A DNA stretch of 64,000 nucleotides, taken from contig JABRWF010000002.1 in the NCBI GenBank assembly GCA_018343915.1, forward strand, positions 4,464,001-4,528,000, given 5' to 3'. The position numbers and the translations under genes are program-made. The notes beneath the pieces are model-generated. The model had not been told where the DNA came from, did not search any database, and saw only the letters and a list, made by a program, of their open reading frames with translations. Below, piece after piece: positions 57,289-64,000 of this stretch. The number at the start of each line of letters is the position of its first letter. Position 1 is the first letter of the stretch. Source of the stretch: Agroathelia rolfsii (lineage: Eukaryota > Basidiomycota > Agaricomycetes > Amylocorticiales > Amylocorticiaceae).

Positions 57289-58724
57289 TCAGTTCGTCTG
57301 CTCAACGGGACGCTTCTCGAGGATCCCATCGACAATGCCGAACTCGAGTGCCTCTTGGGCTGTCAAACGTAGTCATATCCCAAACGCGCGATGTACAATG
57401 AAAAGTTATATCCCATCAGCATGAGCAAGGTAGATAGAAGCACACAAAAAAAAACGTACCGGTCATGAAGTAATCGCGTTCCAGTGCTTTCTCTAAGCAC
57501 GTACAATAGTACTTGTTAGCATACGAATCGGTATGGAAAGAAAAGAAAAAACCTATACGTACGGAACCGGTCCAAACCAGCCGCCTTGCTCTCGCCTTCT
57601 TTACCGCAATGTTTCTGGTATATCTCCGTCAGTACCTCACGCACGCGCAGGATCTCCTTGGCGTGGATGGCGATGTCGGATGCTTGGCCGCTTGCACCAC
57701 CCGAAGGTTCTGGTTCATCGCAGTTGCAACAAGGTTAGGTGATGTCGAACATTAGGGGATTTGCGAGCAAAGATCACGTACGGTGGATCATGATGCTTGC
57801 GTTGGGCAGGCAGTGACGTTTGCCCTTTTCGCCAGCGGCAAGGAGGAGAGAGCCCATACTGCATGCCTACGTGGGTAAAGAGAAAGAAGAAGAGATGTCG
57901 AAGAGATGTACGAGTAGAAGAGGTTTATATCAATGAATCCTGGGCGAGAGAGGACGTATTTACCTGTCCAATGCAATATGTATGTATCGGTGAGGATACA
58001 TACTGTTGTGGTAATATGCCAGACAGCAGCATAAACAGAGCGAACGTTTTATGTTGTTGGATATCATGGAGGTGTGAATAGCTAGACGATGAAAGCTAGA
58101 TGAATCAGGAGCTGACCTGCATCTACACATTCCGCATAACAAATCATCAGTTCAACTGCGAGACTGTTACATACGCAATCGCAAGCCTGTAGAGTGTGTA
58201 GGAGAGATAACGCACAGTATCATATATTGCCAGTCCCGCCGTGACACTTCCTCCGGGTGAGTTTATGTATAGGTGAATCGGCTTTGAGGTCTCCTCCGCC
58301 TCGAGGAAGAGTAGTTGTGAGACAAGCAGCGCCGAATCGTTGTCCCTTATCTATATTGGTCACAACCTGAGTCTTACACCATCCTCGTACAGCTTTACAT
58401 AGCATGGTGTAAAAGAAAACTGACAGGTCCATAGAGCATAATTACACGCTCGCGTAGAAGCCTGGAGAAGATGTCATAGGACCGCTCTCCCCTTCCCTAT
58501 TGCCGAAATAAGCCCAGCCCACCGAGAAAGCGAGAGACCAAAGAGAGCTGCTTTACTGTCTGTTCAATGACGATAGGGACCAGATTTGACGTTGGTGGGT
58601 GCGCCCAGCTGGCCGAGAGTGGGTGGTAGCTTCTTCTCCGAGATATTGTCGCCAGTTGTGAGCGTGCAGCAACAGGTCTAGTGAGAGCATTTGAGGCGGT
58701 TCTAGTAAAAGCGTTTCGCAGCAT
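57289..58724 (-). CDS. CLPP: Mitochondrial ATP-dependent Clp protease proteolytic subunit
   Basis: Serine peptidase of the mitochondrial matrix. The N-terminus ([20 protein letters not shown], basic and hydroxylated) is a mitochondrial presequence. The core follows the ClpP family: [83 protein letters not shown] (catalytic Ser), [20 protein letters not shown] (catalytic His), [20 protein letters not shown] and [11 protein letters not shown] (Asp). At least seven exons. Exons 1-3 are 58557-58724, 58425-58496 and 58216-58350. A 6-nt micro-exon (58117-58122, coding MQ) is needed to complete YDTMQY, then 57964-58002. The last codons are EKRPVEQTN before TGA 57289-57291. It diverges from the BRR6-like gene. 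Confidence 0.9.
58117..58122 (-). other. Six-nucleotide micro-exon of CLPP
   Basis: On the coding strand TGTAG|ATGCAG|GTCAGC. Between the exon ending ...LAIYDT (58216) and the one starting [10 protein letters not shown] (58002), the family consensus has Met-Gln. This hexamer supplies exactly these two codons and is bounded by AG and GT. Flanking introns would be 93 and 114 nt. Confidence 0.6.
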
Positions 58725-59092
58725 TTTTTTTTTTTGTCCGAGTAGTCTAATGCGGGAAAAGAAAGCGATGGAAGATGTTGGTCAAGATATCTCGTTCAAC
58801 ACAAGGAATGTTACACTGGTATTTACAACCAGCGAATGCTTATAGTCGGAAATAAGTTATGAGCAGCACATTTGATTACATGCTAACGTCACCTTCCAAA
58901 AAAGGCAGGAGGAAGCCCCGGATGCCACGCGCGCTCTCGTGACTTTTGGCTGTCATTCACTCAACTCTTCACTTGAAGTCATCCTACGACACGTCCTGCG
59001 CGAACGAGGCGCTGATATAGCTCACGGTTTTGCAATCAAAGAAACTATCGTATACTCAAACTGCTGCCTAGCGGCAAACACATACCCAAATC
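58725..59092. promoter_or_regulatory. Divergent promoter region of CLPP and BRR6-like genes
   Basis: These 368 bases separate the two divergent start codons. It begins with an A/T run directly upstream of CLPP. I see no strong TATA box. Confidence 0.5.
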
Positions 59093-60964
59093 ATGAATTC
59101 ACGACGTCTCAAAACCGACCGGTCGACCGACGCTCCGATGGACTTTCAGTTCACGTCCCGTCCGACCTCCAACATCAAGCCCGTCTGGGCACGCTCAGCG
59201 AATTCAAATGGCGATAATGACGGAGACGATCTCATGACGCCCCAAAAACGTGCGTGCGTGTGCTCTTGCCGTTTGTTACGTCTACTGATTTACATGCACA
59301 CACCCATAATCGCTCTTCCCCACACTTGATCTTAAACACCTGTGCATGTATGCATACCATGTACGCTCCGGTAAAACCTGCAATATGCACACAGGCCCAC
59401 ACGACGATATCGCTTCCCCCAGTCCATCTACTCCAAGCTTCGCATCCATAGCAGCCGGCGTACAACACACGACCATGTTCGGCACGAACACGAACCAGCC
59501 CTTCCTGTTCAACGCGCCCGCGCCTCCCCCATCCTCGGCTTACCCATGGCAGCCCCCATCTAATTTCTCACCTCAAAAGGCTTTCCCTCAACCACAGGTT
59601 GAAGAAGTCAATGACGTTGACATGCGCGATGCGAATGGGCTAGCGTCGCCCGAGCGGTTGGGTAAAACTGCCAAAGACGGAAGCAACGGCGAAGGCAACG
59701 GGAAGGCATCGTCCAGTGCACGTGCGATGGCGCTCGGTGGTCTACGTAGGGTGTTCAAGTCGCGCCAGCGCCGGCAGGAGCAAGAGTATTCCGATGCGAG
59801 CGAGAGTGGAAGTGAAGATGAGACTGGAGACGATGAAGGTGGCGGGAGCGGGGCGGTGATCGCGAATGGCAAACGGGGGAGCAAGAAGGGCGGTGGTCGT
59901 AGGAAGACAACGGCAAGGGCGCAGAGCTTGTCAAATCATTATACGCTCAATATGCCTGCGCCACCAGCGCCTGTGTCGGATCTTCCGAGCACGCTGCTTG
60001 GGTAAGTTGATTGATCCTTTTGGTGGTTATGGTGGATCATGCGAGAAAGATACAATCCTGATGCCGACTTGATTGGAACAGATATCTCCAGTTCTTCTTC
60101 AATCTCAGCCTCGTCCTGCTCTTCCTCTACCTCCTCGTTCAGTTCATACTCACCGTTCAACGGGATGTCGAACACCGCATCACAGAATACTCATTGGGTA
60201 TGTAGCACGCGTTGAATATGCGTTTTCTTAATCAACCATGATCCGATGCATTAATACTAACGATAATATTTATCATAGACATTGTTCAAGAAATTGCGCT
60301 CTGCGCTTCACACTACAAAAACAACTTGTGCGATCGGAACCCGGTGCCGGCGATGACGCGCCAGTGCCATGCATGGGAGACGTGCATGAACCGCGACCCT
60401 ACAGCCGTGGGCCGCGCACGCATCGGTGCTGAGATGGTCGCCGAGGTGTTCAACGGCTTCGTGGAACCCATTAGCTGGAAGACACTTGTAAGTATCCACT
60501 TAATTTTTGTATATGAACTATATGTGATTTTTTTTTACGCTCTTCCCTTCTATGTCTTCTATGAACGGGAGGGCAAGAACTGACCGTGCTCCTTCTCTTT
60601 TTTTTCTTCTTCTTCTTGTCTCCAACAACTGACCAAAAAAAAACTTCAGGCCTTCTCCCTCGCTACGCTAGCATTCATGACCGTCTTTGTCAACGCGCTT
60701 CTATCGCTCTATCGTTCGCGCGGTACACATCCCCACCCTCATCCTACATCACCATCACCAGCGTCATCGATCCCACCAACCCCACATCATCCGCAACACG
60801 TAGCCGGTTATGCGGGGTACCTGCCCCCACCGTGGAGTCAGCAGCAGCAACCTTATCATTTACCACCATCCTCGTGGATGAAAGAGGAAGGTGGCAGCAG
60901 TAATGCCGGTGCACCGGCGAGGAGGCGGAGGTTGGAGGGCGGCGCGGTGGAGAAGGTTCGTTGA
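59093..60964 (+). CDS. BRR6: Brr6/Brl1-type nuclear envelope protein
   Basis: Integral protein of the nuclear envelope needed for nuclear-pore assembly and lipid homeostasis in yeasts. Five exons (59093-59249, 59395-60001, 60082-60197, 60279-60487, 60650-60964) join in phase to 467 residues. A low-complexity N-terminal half is followed by the conserved domain. TM 1 is in YLQFFFNLSLVLLFLYLLVQ, followed by ILTVQRDVEHRITEYSLDIV and QEIALCASHYKNNLCDRNPV. Next are MTRQCHAWETCMNRDPTAVG, AEVFNGFVEPISWKTL and TM 2 (AFSLATLAFMTVFVNALLSL). The four cysteines between the TMs (ALC, NLC, RQC, ETC) are the disulphide-forming set that names the domain. The C-terminal tail is Pro/His-rich. Whether it is Brr6 or Brl1 cannot be told by eye. 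Confidence 0.9.
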
Positions 60965-63900
60965 TAAGTTGGTCTTCGCGTGCCGCTCATGGCACGCAAG
61001 GATGGATGTTCATCATGGAGTTCATATACGTTTGTGATGTTGTTTATCATTATTTTCTTTTTCTTTTTTTGCGAAGAATCGTAATAATAATTAGGTCCGT
61101 CGAGCGGAGATGAAGCTCGATGAAGGTCAAAGACCCACCTTGGGGAAATTATAACGCTATTCAGCAATGTGCCTTCAATTTGTGAACCTCATTCAGAAAA
61201 CAGACAACAGATGTCACCGGACCTGAGAAACGGCAAAAGATGCTTGGAGTACGGCACAAGTTAATCTCAAATAGCATGAATTATTACCTTCGTTTTCGGC
61301 TCCCTTTACTTTTCTCGACATTCACTAACAACATACACATTGTCTCATGAACGACTTCATGCTTTAAATTGACACCGCTTCATCATCTGACCGTCACCAG
61401 CCAAGACTTCATTTTGTTGATTGTCTTGGTCATGATAGAACACCTACTGCGAACAATATAATTTACTGAGATTCCATTACACTAACTTGGAAAAAAGTCA
61501 AATCACGATCACATATTCAGGCTGTGAAGGGCATATGACATCCCGACACGATGCCGCCAAGGACCTCAAGCCTTTTGTCAATGCATCAGTGCATCAGTAT
61601 TCATCTGTTTCCGAATATGACACGCAAAAAGGCAAAGTTTCAAATTCAGAAAGACAAGCGCAAAAAAGAAGGGTTTGTATGTACCACAGCCATGAAGTCA
61701 TTCGTGACTACATGACTGGCTAGCCAGCGTATGAGCGTGCCATACGTCTGATCGGACTTGATCTTAATCGCTGATACTATCTTCCAGATGTATACGCCTT
61801 CACATGGCCTCATGGGCCTAGTCGGGTTTAAAATATATCAATACGGTCAAACTGGCCACAATAACCCCCAGGTCTTTCGATCGGCACTTCTCTAGGTTTC
61901 GGGGAATTCAAGTTGGCTCCACACATCTAGGGGGTTCTAAGACCTCACACACAATATCGCTAGCATGCGGAGCCGCACCCCAAAATCCATCCATGCCGTT
62001 GAAGATCCGGAATGCATTTGACTGTTCATATCGATGATATCTCAAGACCACGTTGCGCTGGCTTGTCGTTTCTCCGTGGGATGTAATATGCCACTATACA
62101 GGCGGCAGCTTGAGCGCATTCAATGTTATACATGCAATGCTGATAGAAAAGGCTTCGATTGCTTCGAGATCTTTTTTTTTTTTGTATTCAGTTATCTAGC
62201 TTCAAGGTGTCTCTCCCTTCTCCGGTTTCTTATTAATATGTTTCAGGACGGAAATTTTCTTCAAGAAGCTGACGCTAAAGAAGGCCTCGGTACGCGACAC
62301 TACATCGTCATGAACGTCTCGACCGTGAAATCGCCTATTTTTTTTTAAGTCGTTCTTGACTTTCTCTTGCTTCGTTATACGGATGTTCTTTCTTCCGCTG
62401 TTCAGTTTCGTCTCCATTACGATTAACTACTGTCTGGAGCTAAATAGGAGGAATGTTCCTTTTTTTCGCTCCATTCAAATTCTGTCGTCTCGCGTGATCT
62501 CTAGCCAATAGGACCGCCTCTACTAGTATAATGACGGCTATGCCTCTGCGCGTATGCACGTTAACTGCTAATCTTAACTTCCTACAAGATCATGTCAATA
62601 GTGTTCCACCTAGACTGAATAACACAGGGGGGACCGTTCTCCAAGGGAGCGGAGAGATAGCTAACGTCTATGATACTAACTAGCTTACTCACTCTCAATC
62701 ATGATACTCCATACAGTGAAATGGTGTCCACTCTGACGGTTTCTGGTAACCCTCTCGCTTATTCTCTTAGACTTCCATTCGTCACCTTTCGCGCCGTACG
62801 AGTCAACGCAACAAGGTTCTGTCTCCTAGTAAGTAAAAGTATGGCAACTCGCACAACCACCGAATTATATACCATGTCCACGTTTAGTAAATCAATGACG
62901 GACCGGTCGCCGCTATGGTTCTGCCCTTGACATTGCTTTTGTTATCATTGCCAGTGCACCCATTTAGTCACTAAATTACTAGGTTCCATTCTCCGCCGGC
63001 GTGCATACATACCACTCAAAACTTATCCATACAATGGCATACACGCGCGTGCATCTAGAGCGTGCCTTGACTGTGATCGAGTCCGTCGTTATGTTTGCGG
63101 GGGTAAATGAAGACCCGATGACTTTGCGCTTGTTTCTCCCCCTTGTTCTTTTCTTCTCCCGTTTTGCCCCGTACGTGTTCCATTGATCATGATAATCATG
63201 GATGCATATTATAGATATGGATGTCTGGCATGTTGCGACTTGTTTGTCTGCCGAACACAAGGAAGGCCGGGGTAAAGGAAGGGTGGGGCATTGTCAGAGA
63301 TCCTCGGGTCTCTTGAATCTTATTGCTCAGGCCGCTCAGGATCGCTGAATTCAAACTGGACCGCAGCATGCATGCCCGTTGAAATGTATATACCTTCTTC
63401 TCTTAGGTCTGGTCTTTCCACATGCAACGGGATGGCTGAACACCTCGGATGAAGTCTAAAGAATGTGGAGACAGACTACGCAACGGCCGTGCGTGTATGC
63501 CTCAGGTTGATCCTGTCACTAAACGGCGGACGAAGAAAACCTTGTAAAGTCTAGAGCTTTGAAACTCTACCTGCAATTGATTGAAATATCTTATGCAGGT
63601 GCGGTGCTATGGTGCATGCGTATTTGCGCGCAGCAGTGGTCATAATATTTCTAGTTATGGCCTACTCGCTCCCACGTCGCCTTTAGTATATGTATAACAC
63701 AACGTCCTATGATCGGGTGTATTTTTATTGGCTTTTTACGTCTTCTCTCCTTCCTTGAAAACCCTTGCAATAACGCGCCTTGGCCACTCAAATGCCCCAT
63801 GCACCAGGAGACTGGTAGCCCCCGGTGAGGAAAGAATGGCGCGGTCAAACACGAGGTTTTTTGGAGTGCTGCTCGACTGCTCCTATCTATCAGCTGACTA

Positions 63901-64000
63901 TCTTCTGATCTGGTTCTTGTTACGTTACTTGGACACAAGACATGCCCACAGCTTCCCGGCTTTCTCTTGTTGCTGCGGTGGCGACAGGCTACGAATCATG
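60965..64000. other. Gene-free end of window
   Basis: No supported gene in 3 kb on either strand. Open frames (for example 62034-62348 and 62670-62930) have no motif, splice support or start context that I would trust. Composition is mixed, with several T-runs. Confidence 0.4.

Noticed and set aside
1..64000. CRISPR arrays, rRNA genes, bacterial-type operons or terminators
   Set aside because: None seen; the sequence is eukaryotic nuclear DNA with spliceosomal introns.

Overview
The window is a nuclear segment from a basidiomycete fungus, most likely an Agaricomycete. The genes are split by many short introns (mostly 50-100 nt, GT-AG). Conserved proteins are fungal, and there are several copies of a seven-transmembrane family that is typical of mushroom-forming fungi. 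I see no bacterial, viral or organellar sequence. All gene models are conceptual: exon joins were chosen by splice signals, reading phase and family motifs.

Layout. At 1-5.4 kb there is a partial gene and two broken relatives of a membrane protein with a Ser/Thr/Pro-rich tail. At 6.8-16 kb three conserved genes lie on the + strand: ERF4 (Ras palmitoyltransferase subunit), a YAP1-type bZIP regulator and the GET3 ATPase. At 16-22.4 kb there is a gene-poor stretch with one tiny secreted-peptide candidate, followed by an intact 7-TM gene and a decayed tandem copy. At 22.8-29.3 kb on the - strand there is a large RAP1-like telomere protein and a second 7-TM gene. A CofD/YvcK-like gene sits at 30.0-32.9 kb. 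At 33.7-39.6 kb three related small secreted-peptide genes flank a head-to-tail pair of Helitron-like elements. At 40.7-46.3 kb are SRP68 and an acyltransferase-like gene with a disturbed frame. At 47-55 kb there are further small secreted-protein genes and a third intact 7-TM gene. At 57.3-61 kb mitochondrial CLPP and a BRR6/BRL1 nuclear-envelope gene diverge from a shared promoter. The last 3 kb shows no gene.

The housekeeping genes serve separate processes (protein targeting by SRP and GET, mitochondrial proteolysis, nuclear-pore assembly, oxidative-stress transcription, telomeres). The accessory part is dominated by small secreted peptides and orphan membrane proteins.

The observations I rate highest are these: a secreted precursor with three near-identical Tyr-rich 17-residue repeats bounded by (E/K)R, in a paralogous set sharing signal exon, intron position and promoter motif; a RAP1 homologue with three Myb modules and no C-terminal RCT; micro-exons of 6, 14 and 18 nt inside conserved motifs; recurrent GC-AG introns; and a tandem Helitron-like pair.
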